A program made the translations under genes and the position numbers. Shown here piece by piece: positions 15,006 to 23,425 of a stretch of 36,559 bases of DNA. The notes beneath the pieces are model-generated. The model was not told the origin of the DNA. It did not search any database and was given only the letters and a program-made list of their open reading frames with translations. Location of the stretch: assembly GCA_005776725.1 (NCBI GenBank), contig SXOO01000034.1, positions 1 to 36,559 on the forward strand. Reading direction: 5' to 3'. Each line of letters starts with the position of its first letter. Positions within the stretch are counted from its first letter, which is position 1. Origin of the DNA: Pseudomonadota bacterium. Its GTDB lineage: Bacteria; Myxococcota_A; UBA9042; GCA-2863065.

Positions 15006-16946
15006 ATGCTGTGGCTCGTGCGCCTCCTCCTCCCCGTCCTCGCGCTCGCCTGCGCCCACGACACCGCCACCCCCACCCGGAGCGAGCGCACGGCCGACTA
15101 CCTGTACGTCCGCCGCGGCGACCAGCCCGACACGGCCGAACGGGATCCGAAGGCCGCGGGGGGCGTGAGCCAGCTCTACGTGGACGTGGAGCCCAACCCC
15201 AAGGGTCGGGCCCCCGTGCGCTTCGCGGAGTCCACGGCCAGCGGGGTGGGCGAGGCCTGGCGCGCCACGGTGTGGATGTCGTTGTTCGCCAGCGCCGCCC
15301 TGCTCGAGCGCGAGCCCGAGACCCTGCGGATCACGGTGGAGGCAGAGGGCACCGTGGACGGCCCCTCGGCGGGCGCGCTGATGGCCGCCGCGATCGTCGC
15401 GGCGCACCGCGGGCTCGAGCTGGACCCCGAGGCCACGCTCACGGCGGCGCTCAACCCCGACTTCTCGCTGGGCCCCGTCGGCGGGGTGCCCGAGAAGGTC
15501 GAGGCGGCCCTCGACGCCGGCAAGAAGCGGATCGGGGTCGCCGTGGGCCAAGGCGGTGCCACCAGCCGGCGAACGGGACAGGTGGTGGACGTGATCAGCC
15601 TGGCGCGGAGCCGCGGCGCCGAGGTTGTGGAGCTCAGCAGCGTGGGCGACGCCGTCGCGTTCCTCACCCGCAACCCCGCCCCCGCGGTCCCCGCCCTCGA
15701 GCGCGACGAGATGGTGCCGCCCACGTGGGTGAAGGAGCACTTCTCGGCGCGCGCGGAGCGCCTGGCGGAGCGCCTCGGCACCTCGCTCCCCGCCCTCGAA
15801 GGGGCAGCGCCCCGGCGCGCGCCAGAGCTCCTGAAGTTGGCGCGGAGCCACCTGGCCGCGGGTGAGTCCATCGCGGCGCTCTGGCTGGCGCTGGAGGCGC
15901 AGCGGCTCGTCCTGGAGACCGAGACCCGCGTGGCGGCTCGCCTGGGCGCCACGTCCGGCGAGTGGGCCGCCGTACGCCAGGGCCTCCTCCGCCGTCAGCA
16001 GGAGGTGGAGCACGGTCTCGAGGCGCTGATGCCCCGCTGGAAAGAGGGCGCCCCGGAGCGCCCGACCGACGTCCCGCTCCTCGTCGAGGCCTTCGATGGG
16101 CTGGTCACCGCGCTCCGGGGGATCGGGCAGGGCCGCGCGGCCACCGAGATGTACCCGGCGCTCGGCCGCCTCCTCACGCGACGGGGCTATGTGCCGCCCC
16201 CAGGCGAGGTGCGAGAGCTGCTCGAGGGCGTGGGCGAGCTGGCCGTGGGCCTCGCGTTCGCGCAGGTGCGGCTCGACGCGTCGTCGGCCTGGCTCGAGCT
16301 GCGACGCGAGCTCGATCGGCGAGAGGGGCGCGTCCCCGGCGTGGCGCTGCCCGACGCCGTGCTCAGCGAGGTGGCCGGCCAGTACGAGCGCGTCGCGGAC
16401 GCGAACCTCGGCTACCTGGACGCGCTCCTCGTCCAGCCGGCCGCCGCGCAGCTGGAGATGACCGTGGAGCGCGTCCGGGCGCGCATCGCCGCGCAGGACC
16501 CGGACTTTCGCCTCGCGTTCATGTCGCGCGCGCTGTCTGGCCGCCTCGAAGGCGGGCCGCTCGGGCCGCGTGAGGCCCGCTACGCGGCGCTCTCGGGCGC
16601 GGTCAGCTCGTACTTCGCTTCGGCCTCGGTGATCTCGAAGCGCTACAGCCTCGACGCCGAGTTCGAGGGCGAGGTGGTGGTGGCGATCGGGCACCGCGCC
16701 GCGTTCGACTCAATGCAGATATTGGCGGAGCGCACGGCCCGCGAGGTGGCCGCGCGCTGCCAACACGAGCTGGGCGAGGTGCCGCTGACGGCGCTGGTGG
16801 AGCACCACTCGGGCCGGGCGCTGGAGCAGCTGGCGATGGGTGCGAAGGGCGCGCTGGAGCTGGCGCTGCGCCTGGAGGCGCTCGGGCACTATTGGCGGGC
16901 CTCGATGCACGGGCGCCTCGCGCTCTCCACGCACCGACGCCTTTAG
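15006..16946 (+). CDS. Lipoprotein with a Lon-type Ser-Lys protease domain
   Basis: 646 residues from ATG 15006. The start gives a signal peptide with lipobox LALAC (lipidated Cys16). At 75-210 there is a Lon protease (S16) fold: VDGPSAG with Ser121, and GGVPEKVEAA with Lys164, exactly 43 residues apart as in E. coli Lon (Ser679 and Lys722). The preceding Asp is also kept. There is no AAA+ ATPase domain, so it is not a canonical Lon. The following 430 residues are helical and rich in Leu, Ala, Arg and Glu, possibly a repeat scaffold. An ATP-independent, envelope-located Lon-like peptidase, or a processing protease for another secreted protein, is inferred. Confidence 0.8.
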   Translation: MLWLVRLLLPVLALACAHDTATPTRSERTADYLYVRRGDQPDTAERDPKAAGGVSQLYVDVEPNPKGRAPVRFAESTASGVGEAWRATVWMSLFASAALLEREPETLRITVEAEGTVDGPSAGALMAAAIVAAHRGLELDPEATLTAALNPDFSLGPVGGVPEKVEAALDAGKKRIGVAVGQGGATSRRTGQVVDVISLARSRGAEVVELSSVGDAVAFLTRNPAPAVPALERDEMVPPTWVKEHFSARAERLAERLGTSLPALEGAAPRRAPELLKLARSHLAAGESIAALWLALEAQRLVLETETRVAARLGATSGEWAAVRQGLLRRQQEVEHGLEALMPRWKEGAPERPTDVPLLVEAFDGLVTALRGIGQGRAATEMYPALGRLLTRRGYVPPPGEVRELLEGVGELAVGLAFAQVRLDASSAWLELRRELDRREGRVPGVALPDAVLSEVAGQYERVADANLGYLDALLVQPAAAQLEMTVERVRARIAAQDPDFRLAFMSRALSGRLEGGPLGPREARYAALSGAVSSYFASASVISKRYSLDAEFEGEVVVAIGHRAAFDSMQILAERTAREVAARCQHELGEVPLTALVEHHSGRALEQLAMGAKGALELALRLEALGHYWRASMHGRLALSTHRRL

Positions 16947-17016
16947 AAGGCTCGCGCACTATCGGCGAGCCTCGATGCACGGGCGCCTCGCGCTCTCGAC
17001 GCACCGACGCCTCTAG
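16881..17016 (+). repeat. Tandem duplication of the Lon-like gene's 3' end
   Basis: The last 66 bases of the coding region including its stop (16881-16946) are repeated 70 bp later at 16951-17016 with 61 of 66 identical bases. The second copy again ends in TAG, but lies beyond the true stop and in a different frame, so it adds no residues. It fills most of the space to the convergent MDR gene. Confidence 0.88.
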
Positions 17017-17064
17017 GAGCTCGCGCGGTCGCCCCGGACGGGGGCCGGGGCCGAACCCGGTGCG

Positions 17065-18027
17065 TCAGGCGACGAGCACCAGCTTGCCGACCACTCGACC
17101 GGCCCGCGATACCTGGTGGGCGCGCTCGGCCTCGTCGAAGGGGATCCGCTGGTCGATCACCACCTCGAGGGTCTTGTTTGCCAGCGCGGCCACCAGCGGG
17201 GCCAGGTTCTCGCCGTTCGCGCGCCCCAGCACGGTGAGGAGCCGCGGCGTGAAGGCCAGCTGCACGTAGTCCGCAGGCACGGGCATCACCAAGACCTGCC
17301 GCCCGGTGGGCGTGAGCAGGGCGCGACAGCGTCCGATCGGATACGTCTTGGAGCCGATGCAGTCCACGATGACATCGAAGGGGCCGGATTGGCGCGCGAC
17401 GTCTATAGCGTCGCCGGCGCCGTAGTCGATCGGCGTGGCCCCCAGGCGCTGGACCAGAGCCGTATTGCGCGCCGAGCACACAGCGAATACGGCCGCCCCG
17501 GTGTTTCGGGCCAGCTGGATCGCGAAGTGCCCCACCCCACCCGCGCCACCGAGCACGAGCACGCGCTTGTCGCGGGCGTCCCTGCGGGGCAGGCGTCCAA
17601 GGTCGAAGAGGCACATCTGGGCCGTGACGCCGGCCACGGGGAGGCATGCCGCGTCCACGACGGAGACGCCTTCGGGCAGCGAGGTGACCTGATCCTCGCG
17701 CACCTGGACGGTCCGCGCGTAGCTGCCGAACTGCTGGCGGGAGAAGTCGGTGCCCCCGACCACCCGGTCGCCCACGCGAACGCGCGTGACGAGGGGGCCG
17801 TGGTCGATCACGCGCCCAGCGAAGTCCACGCCCGTGACGAAGGGTCCGCGAGGCCCCAACACGCGCTGGACCCCGCCCAGGAGCGAGAGCTCGCGCATCT
17901 TCCAGTCGACCGGGTTGACGCCGGCCGCCTCGACGGAGACGCGCACCTCGTCCGCGCGAAGGGGGCGATCCGGGAGGTCACGCCACTCGAGCGGGGTGTC
18001 CGCGGAACGGGAAACGAGCGCTTGCAT
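17065..18027 (-). CDS. NAD(P)-dependent MDR oxidoreductase (zinc-independent quinone oxidoreductase type)
   Basis: 320 residues from ATG 18027, with GAGGTGG six bases before it; the frame extends to 18117 but has no start signal there. The N-terminal GroES-like domain (EWRDLPDRPLRADEVRVSVEAAGVNPVDWKMR) is followed by a Rossmann fold with VLVLGGAGGVGHFAIQLA. No structural or catalytic zinc cysteines are visible, which fits quinone oxidoreductase-like MDR enzymes that reduce enones or quinones. The C-terminus matches (IPFDEAERAHQVSRAGRVVGKLVLV). It is divergent from the Rieske operon across a 312-bp gap and converges on the Lon-like gene. The substrate is unknown. Confidence 0.88.
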   Translation of the reverse strand: MQALVSRSADTPLEWRDLPDRPLRADEVRVSVEAAGVNPVDWKMRELSLLGGVQRVLGPRGPFVTGVDFAGRVIDHGPLVTRVRVGDRVVGGTDFSRQQFGSYARTVQVREDQVTSLPEGVSVVDAACLPVAGVTAQMCLFDLGRLPRRDARDKRVLVLGGAGGVGHFAIQLARNTGAAVFAVCSARNTALVQRLGATPIDYGAGDAIDVARQSGPFDVIVDCIGSKTYPIGRCRALLTPTGRQVLVMPVPADYVQLAFTPRLLTVLGRANGENLAPLVAALANKTLEVVIDQRIPFDEAERAHQVSRAGRVVGKLVLVA

Positions 18028-18339
18028 CGATGCCACCTCATCTCTTGGGGGTCGACCCCCTCGGCCTGTCGGGTGCGCCGTTCTAACGCAGACCTCCCGG
18101 CGGTCAATGGATTTCACCGGAGCGCGAGAGCGCGGAGGTGAGCCGGGCCGGGGAGCTCTGCTGCCCCGGCCCCAACATGATTTCCTGCCTCACCGGGCAC
18201 ACCCGGGCGGGCCGGGTCGGTCAGCGAAGCAGGTTCTAGTGCGTGGCAGCGTCCTTGACAGCGCTTGGGGCCGAGCCTTAGAGGGCGCGCCGCCGCGGGC
18301 GTTCTCACGAACACGGAGGCCCGCGCTGGAGCGCTGTCG
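18028..18339. other. Divergent intergenic region between MDR and Rieske genes
   Basis: 312 bp hold the promoters of both divergent genes and repeat copy B (18111-18176). No clear -35/-10 pair, operator or riboswitch could be named. Reading frames through it are short and appear to follow the repeat. Confidence 0.5.
18111..18176. repeat. Dispersed two-hairpin repeat, copy B (inverted relative to copy A)
   Basis: The reverse complement of 7664-7729 with four mismatches in 66. In this copy the larger hairpin is longer (GGGCCGGGG with CCCCGGCCC, 9 bp) because a base that is mismatched in copy A is paired here; the smaller hairpin keeps a TCACC/GGTGA stem. Being between two divergent genes it cannot end transcription of either, which favours a REP-like element. 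Confidence 0.8.
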
Positions 18340-19440
18340 ATGACCTCGCCCGCGGGACCCCAAGGTCCGCCCGACTTCGAGAACGCCCGCACCCGTCGCC
18401 AGAAGGCGCGTGCGGCCGGCCTCGATCCGAACCACTGGTACGCCGCCCTCGAGTCCAAGGAGCTGCGCCCTGGCCAGAGCCAGGAGGTGCTGTTCATGGG
18501 GCGACCCATCGCGGTCTTCCGCGGTGAGGACGGCGCCGTGCGGGCGGTGGAGAACCGCTGCGCACACCGCCACCTGAAGCTGACCGAGGGCCAGGTGGTG
18601 GGCTGCAAGCTCGTCTGCGCCTACCACGGCTGGGCCTACGACGGCGAAGGGCGCGCCCACATCCCCCACGACCTCTTCGGCCACAAGGCGCCCGACCTGC
18701 GCATCGGCACGGTCCCCGTGAAGGAGCGCTACGGGCTCATCTTCATCTTCCCGGGCGACCCGGAGCGCGCGACCCTCCGAGACATCCCGGCGATCCCGGA
18801 GCTCGAGGGCAACGAGCCGTGGCCGCACGCCATCGTCCGCTTCGACTGCCCCGGGCACCACTCGATGCTGATCGAGAACGTGTCCGACTTCACCCACGGC
18901 TTCCTGCACCGCAAGTTCCAGCCCTTCGAGGGGATGGAGCTCCTGCGCTGCGAGGAGGTGGGCGATCGGGTCGAGCTGGAGTACCGGTCCAAGATCGCCG
19001 CCGGGCGGTTTCAGGACGTGTTCATCAACCGCAGCGAGTCGGCCTGCGACCACATGCTGGCCTGCTACGACTATCCGTATCACTGGTCCAACACCGACGA
19101 CCGCATCAAGCACTTCCTGTTCGTGCTGCCTGAGGCGCCCGACCGGAACCGACACTTCTTCATCTTCTACGTCCGCACAGACACCATCCGGCTGCCGCTC
19201 ATCGGCCCGCGCCTCCCCCGCCGCCTCGTCCACCTCATGATGCAGGCCACGCGCTACACCACGCTGAAGCCGCTCCTGAGCCAGGACGTCTGGGTGATCC
19301 GGCACGAGCAGGAGGCGTGGGAGCAACACTGGGACAAGCCGGCGCCCGAGCTCAGCCCCGTGGTACGTGCGTTCCAGAACCTCGCGATACGAAAGTGGGA
19401 GGAGCACCTCGCGCGCTCCCCGAAGGCGGCCGCTGCATGA
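18340..19440 (+). CDS. Rieske-type non-heme iron oxygenase, alpha subunit-like
   Basis: 366 residues from ATG 18340, about nine bases after TGGAGC. The Rieske [2Fe-2S] ligands are Cys74-x-His76 (CAHRH) and Cys93-x2-His96 (CAYHGW), 17 residues apart. The mononuclear iron site is ENVSDFTHGFLH, giving Asp183, His186 and His190. The family includes ring-hydroxylating dioxygenases, choline monooxygenase and sterol-modifying oxygenases. The N-terminal LDPNHWYAALESKEL is typical of single-component or cofactor-carrying members. No reductase or ferredoxin gene is nearby, so electrons must come from elsewhere. Its TGA overlaps the aldehyde dehydrogenase ATG by 4 bp, so the two act in one pathway. Confidence 0.88.
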   Translation: MTSPAGPQGPPDFENARTRRQKARAAGLDPNHWYAALESKELRPGQSQEVLFMGRPIAVFRGEDGAVRAVENRCAHRHLKLTEGQVVGCKLVCAYHGWAYDGEGRAHIPHDLFGHKAPDLRIGTVPVKERYGLIFIFPGDPERATLRDIPAIPELEGNEPWPHAIVRFDCPGHHSMLIENVSDFTHGFLHRKFQPFEGMELLRCEEVGDRVELEYRSKIAAGRFQDVFINRSESACDHMLACYDYPYHWSNTDDRIKHFLFVLPEAPDRNRHFFIFYVRTDTIRLPLIGPRLPRRLVHLMMQATRYTTLKPLLSQDVWVIRHEQEAWEQHWDKPAPELSPVVRAFQNLAIRKWEEHLARSPKAAAA

Positions 19441-21038
19441 AGCCCAAGACCCTGAAGAAGCTCACCCCCGCGCGCGCCGTCGCTTCCGTGGGGGAGGAAA
19501 CGGTGATCCCCTGCACCAACCCGGCCACAGGGGCCTCCCTCGGCGAGGTGCCCGTGGACGACCCCGCCGCGGTGCGCGCCGCCGTCCTCCGCGCCCGAGA
19601 GGCGCAACGCGGCTGGGCCGAGACGTCGTTCGCCCAGCGACGCGCGGTGCTGCGCCGGCTCTCCGACCGCATCCTCGCGAACACCGACGCGCTGGTGGAT
19701 GTGGTGGTCACGGACGCCGGAAAGACCCGAGAGCACGCGCTCATGGGCGAGATCTGGCCGGTGCTCGAGAAGCTGCGGTGGACGATTGCGAACGGCGAGA
19801 AGCATCTGCGCCCGGAGCGGGTCTCGCCGGGCGTGTTCGTTCACAAGTCAGCGCGCCTCGAGTTTCACCCCCTGGGGGTCGTGGGCGCGATCCTGCCCTG
19901 GAACTACCCGTTCCAGAACCTGATGAACCCCATCATCCCGGCGCTCATGGCCGGCAACGCGTGCGTCGTGAAGCCGAGCGAGTGGGTCGCGTGGTCCGCT
20001 GGGGGCATCATCGACCTGGTGCGCGCCGCGCTCGCCGACGAGGGGCACTCGCCCGAGCTGGTGCAGCTGGTCCAGGGATACGGCCCCACCGGGAAGGCGC
20101 TGATCCAGAGCGGGATCGACAGCCTCCTGTTCATCGGCTCGGTGCCGAACGGCCGGCGGATCCTGGAGGCCGCGGCCGAGGTGCTCGTGCCGGTCACGCT
20201 CGAGCTCGGGGGCAAAGACCCGCTGATCGTGTGCGACGACGCCGACCTCGAGCAGGCGGTACATGCGGCCATGGTGGGCTGCTTCGTCAACGCCGGGCAG
20301 AACTGCGTGGCGTCCGAGCGCGTCCTGGTCTTCGACGGGATCTACGATCGCTTCGTCGCGCGGGCGGCGGGCCTCGTCCAGAACCTGCGGCAGGGCGATC
20401 CCCGGGTGCGTCCGGGCGAGGTCGACGTGGGCATGATGGTCTCGCCGATGCAGCGCGACCTCGTGGAGCGCCTAGTTGAGGACGCGGTCGCCCGAGGCGC
20501 GCGGCTCCTCGCGGGTGGACGCCGCGGCCCCGGGACCAGCTATGCGCCCACGCTGCTCGTGGACGTCACGCCGGACATGGCGATCTTCCAGGAGGAGACG
20601 TTCGGGCCGGTCATGGCGATCTGCCGCGTCCACGACGAACACGAGGCCGTGGCCATCGCCAACGGCACGCCGTTCGCGCTGGGCTCCAGCGTCTTCTCGA
20701 AAGACCTCGGGCGGGCCCGGCGCCTCGCGGGGCGCCTCCAGGCCGGCATGACGGCAATCAACGAGTTCGGTGGCACCACCTACATGGCGCAGGACCTCCC
20801 GTTCGGCGGCGTGAAGCACTCCGGCTACGGCCGGATGAGCGGGCGCGAGGGCCTCCGCGCGTTCACGAACATCCGGGCGGTGCTCGACGACCGCCTGCCG
20901 CTCCACTTCGCGAGCCCGGTCTTCCCGGTGGGCCCCGCGGACTACGCCCGCGTGAAGGCCGCGGTGGAGCTGATGTACGGCCGGGGCCGCGCGAGGCTGG
21001 AAGGGGCCAAGGCCCTCCTCTCGGGCCTCTTCAAGTGA
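19437..21038 (+). CDS. Aldehyde dehydrogenase family protein
   Basis: 533 residues from ATG 19437, overlapping the Rieske stop by 4 bp. The NAD(P)-dependent aldehyde dehydrogenase signatures are intact: PWNYP with Asn155, GKTREHA, general base Glu256 in LELGGKDP, and nucleophile Cys290 in NAGQNC. PFGGVKHSGYGR is the usual C-terminal block. It oxidises an aldehyde to an acid with NAD(P)+; betaine-aldehyde and other substrates fit the fold, so the substrate is not determined. The TGA overlaps the next GTG by 4 bp, so it is sandwiched between a Rieske oxygenase and a GMC oxidase. The likely chain is oxygenation or alcohol oxidation, aldehyde, then acid. Confidence 0.95.
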   Translation: MKPKTLKKLTPARAVASVGEETVIPCTNPATGASLGEVPVDDPAAVRAAVLRAREAQRGWAETSFAQRRAVLRRLSDRILANTDALVDVVVTDAGKTREHALMGEIWPVLEKLRWTIANGEKHLRPERVSPGVFVHKSARLEFHPLGVVGAILPWNYPFQNLMNPIIPALMAGNACVVKPSEWVAWSAGGIIDLVRAALADEGHSPELVQLVQGYGPTGKALIQSGIDSLLFIGSVPNGRRILEAAAEVLVPVTLELGGKDPLIVCDDADLEQAVHAAMVGCFVNAGQNCVASERVLVFDGIYDRFVARAAGLVQNLRQGDPRVRPGEVDVGMMVSPMQRDLVERLVEDAVARGARLLAGGRRGPGTSYAPTLLVDVTPDMAIFQEETFGPVMAICRVHDEHEAVAIANGTPFALGSSVFSKDLGRARRLAGRLQAGMTAINEFGGTTYMAQDLPFGGVKHSGYGRMSGREGLRAFTNIRAVLDDRLPLHFASPVFPVGPADYARVKAAVELMYGRGRARLEGAKALLSGLFK

Positions 21039-22621
21039 AGGGATTCGACGTCGTCGTGGTCGGGGGCGGGTCCTCCGGCTGCGTCGTGGCCGGGCGCCTT
21101 GCCACCGAGCACCCGGGGGCGCGCATCGCCCTGGTCGAGGCCGGTCCGCCGGCGGATGCCCACCCCGAGACGCTGAGCGCCTCCGGCTACAAGACGGCGT
21201 TCGTGAACGACGCGTTGTTCTGGGAGCGCTACACCACGCCGCAGCCCAACGCAGGGGGCCAGCGGATCTTCGCCGGCACGGGCCACGTCCTCGGCGGCAG
21301 CGGGGCCGTGAACGGCATGGTCTATACCCGCGGCGCGCGCGAGGACTACGCCGAATGGCCCGAGGGCTGGCGCTGGGACGACGTGGTGCCCGACTTCGAG
21401 GCGCTCGAGCGGCGGCTGCGCCCCCGACGGCGCCCCCCCACGCGCTGGACCGAGGCGTGTATCTCGGCGGCCGTGGCCTGCGGCTTCGAGCGCCGCGATG
21501 ACCTGAACGACGGTCGGCTCTCGAACGCGATCGGCTACGAGTGGATGAACTACGAGGGCGCGGACCGGCGCAGCTCGTACGTCGCCTACGTCCGCGAGCC
21601 GGCGCCCCCGAACCTCACGGTCTACGCCGAGGCCAGCGTGGACCGGCTGGTCTTCGACGCCCAGCGTCGCGTGGAGTCCGTGGCGCTCAGCACGGGTGAG
21701 AGCCTCCGCGTCGATGGCGAGGTGGTGCTCTGCGCCGGCGCGCTCGAGACCCCGAAGGTGCTGATGTTGAGCGGCGTGGGTCCCGAGCAGGCGCTGCGAG
21801 CGGCGGGGATCACGCCCGTGCTCGACGCGCCGGCGATCGGGCAGAACCTGCACGATCACCCCAACGTGCCGCTGTTCTTCGCCTGCCGGAAGCCGGTCGA
21901 CTGTCTCCAGCCGCAGCTCTACAGCTTCTACCGGACGCGCCCCGGCGGTCCGCTTCCCGAGGGGCAGTCGGACACGTGCTACGTCTTCTGGCCGGCCCCG
22001 TCGGCGATGAAGCAGGCCCTGCAGCGGATGTTGCCCGGCAAGCTGGGCCTCGAGGGGCCGGGTGCAGCCCGACAGGCCTTGCGCGCCGGGGTCGAGGGCC
22101 TGTTCGCGGTGCCCGGGGTCAACGAAGGCGTCCAGCACCTGTACGGCATCGTCGTGATCCTGGGGAAGCCGCACAGCCGCGGGAGCGTGCGGCTCAAGAG
22201 CCGGGATCCCAGGATGTCGGCCGCGGTGGATCCGGCCTACTTCAGCGACCCGCGCGACCTCGAGACCCTGGTGTTGGGGGTTCGCCACGCGCGTCGGCTC
22301 AGCCGCAGCGCCGGGCTCAAGGGGTATGGCAGCGTGGAGCTGCAGCCGGCGCCGCTGGGCGTGGGTGTCTCGGACGACGCGGCGATCGGGCGTTGGGTGG
22401 CCAACAACGCGATCACCACGTTCCACTTCGCCGGGACGTGTCGGATGGGCCACGACGCCAACGCGCCCGTGGATCCCCACACGCTGCGGGTGCGCGGCCT
22501 CGCGAACGTGCGCGTTGCGGACGCCTCGGTGGTGCCGTGGACGCCCGTGTCGGCAATGAACGCACCGAGCATGCTGGTAGGGCACCGCGCAGCCACCGCC
22601 ATTGGCCGGACTCTGGCCTAG
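21035..22621 (+). CDS. GMC-family FAD-dependent oxidoreductase (choline dehydrogenase-like)
   Basis: 528 residues starting at GTG 21035 inside the aldehyde dehydrogenase stop (GTGA). The FAD ADP-binding motif VVVGGGSSGCVVAGRL is at about 6-21. The GMC signature 1 region is GTGHVLGGSGAVNGMVYTRG, and signature 2 is the GALETPKVLMLSGVGP stretch. The active-site His is in FHFAGTCRMG, and a second conserved stretch ends VSAMNAPSMLVGHRAA. GMC enzymes oxidise primary alcohols such as choline to the aldehyde, which the preceding gene would oxidise further. Other GMC substrates (for example sugar or sterol alcohols) are possible. This is the last gene of the three-gene operon. Confidence 0.93.
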   Translation: MKGFDVVVVGGGSSGCVVAGRLATEHPGARIALVEAGPPADAHPETLSASGYKTAFVNDALFWERYTTPQPNAGGQRIFAGTGHVLGGSGAVNGMVYTRGAREDYAEWPEGWRWDDVVPDFEALERRLRPRRRPPTRWTEACISAAVACGFERRDDLNDGRLSNAIGYEWMNYEGADRRSSYVAYVREPAPPNLTVYAEASVDRLVFDAQRRVESVALSTGESLRVDGEVVLCAGALETPKVLMLSGVGPEQALRAAGITPVLDAPAIGQNLHDHPNVPLFFACRKPVDCLQPQLYSFYRTRPGGPLPEGQSDTCYVFWPAPSAMKQALQRMLPGKLGLEGPGAARQALRAGVEGLFAVPGVNEGVQHLYGIVVILGKPHSRGSVRLKSRDPRMSAAVDPAYFSDPRDLETLVLGVRHARRLSRSAGLKGYGSVELQPAPLGVGVSDDAAIGRWVANNAITTFHFAGTCRMGHDANAPVDPHTLRVRGLANVRVADASVVPWTPVSAMNAPSMLVGHRAATAIGRTLA

Positions 22622-22823
22622 GCCGGCGGCCGCGGGGACCCCGGGGCGCGGGGACCGCGAGACGGCGGCCGTATTGGCGGTGAAGCCGCGGGCCGCATGC
22701 CCCGCTGTCGGTGCCGATACTGCCGATGCCCATGCTTTCGGTGCGAGCGTTCGCGGGGTGCCCAGGGCGGGATGCTTGGCGCGGACTCGGCGCGGCGCCT
22801 CAGTAGGCGGCGAGGCTGGGGTG

Positions 22824-23402
22824 TCAGGTCCCGCACGCTCCAGACACCAATCGACACTGGCCGAACCGGGTGCAGCGATCCGACGCCCGACAGTGCGCCT
22901 CGGACGCCGGGGCGCAGTGGGCACCCACCAGCTCGCAGGCGCCCTGCATCCGGCAGGCGAGGCTGTTCGCGCAGCCGACGCCGGTTGCCGCGCAGAGCTT
23001 CGCCTGGCCGTCCAGACCGCAACGCCCGCTGGCGGCGCAGTCGTCCGAGGCCGCGCAGTCCGCCACGTCCGCCGCGACGCACGCGCCGAGCGACAAGGCG
23101 CAGCGACCGAAGCCCCGGCACTCGGCGGAGGCGCGGCAGTGGGCGTCGTCGGTCGGGCGGCAGCCGCTCAACGTGACACCGCACCAGCCGTAGCCGCGGC
23201 ACTCCTCGGTGTCAGAGCACGGCCCACTCGCGGCCTCCCGCGGTGGGGCCTGGCAAGCGAGCAGCGCGAGCCACACGCCGAAAGCACCGGCGCCGGCGCA
23301 GTGACGGGCGAACGGGCCGCGCCAGGCGCCACGGCCCCCGTGGAGAAAAGGCGCCGCCGGGATCTGGGCACACCGGGACGCCGCCGATGCACGAGCCCGC
23401 AC
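22824..23402 (-). CDS. Small cysteine-rich lipoprotein
   Basis: 192 residues from GTG 23402; GAGGAGG lies four bases before it, and it begins 23 bp after the VUT transporter stop, so it is probably in that transcript. The N-terminus is unusually long before the lipobox (GVWLALLAC near residue 48). The mature part is a repeat array with a C-x2-S-x2-C-x2-(F/Y)-G-x-C pattern (for example CRASAECRGFGRC), about five units long. Similar C/S arrays occur in many secreted myxobacterial proteins. No function can be assigned. The stop is at 22824, facing the GMC gene across 202 bp that contain GC-rich sequence but no recognisable gene. Confidence 0.72.
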   Translation of the reverse strand: MRARASAASRCAQIPAAPFLHGGRGAWRGPFARHCAGAGAFGVWLALLACQAPPREAASGPCSDTEECRGYGWCGVTLSGCRPTDDAHCRASAECRGFGRCALSLGACVAADVADCAASDDCAASGRCGLDGQAKLCAATGVGCANSLACRMQGACELVGAHCAPASEAHCRASDRCTRFGQCRLVSGACGT

Positions 23403-23406
23403 GGCG

Positions 23407-23413
23407 CCTCCTC
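23407..23413 (-). promoter_or_regulatory. Shine-Dalgarno site for the cysteine-rich lipoprotein
   Basis: GAGGAGG on the minus strand lies four bases before GTG 23402 and decides that start, since no ATG is available close to the lipobox. Confidence 0.75.
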
Positions 23414-23425
23414 GTGGATAGCCGC

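Noticed and set aside
14931..16694. Long antisense frame (587 residues) opposite the Lon-like gene
   Set aside because: The + strand frame has a lipobox and a Lon active site; the antisense product is low-complexity (Arg, Glu, His, Gly).
20942..22924. 660-residue antisense frame across the GMC gene
   Set aside because: It is the complement of a clear GMC oxidoreductase and shows no domain of its own.
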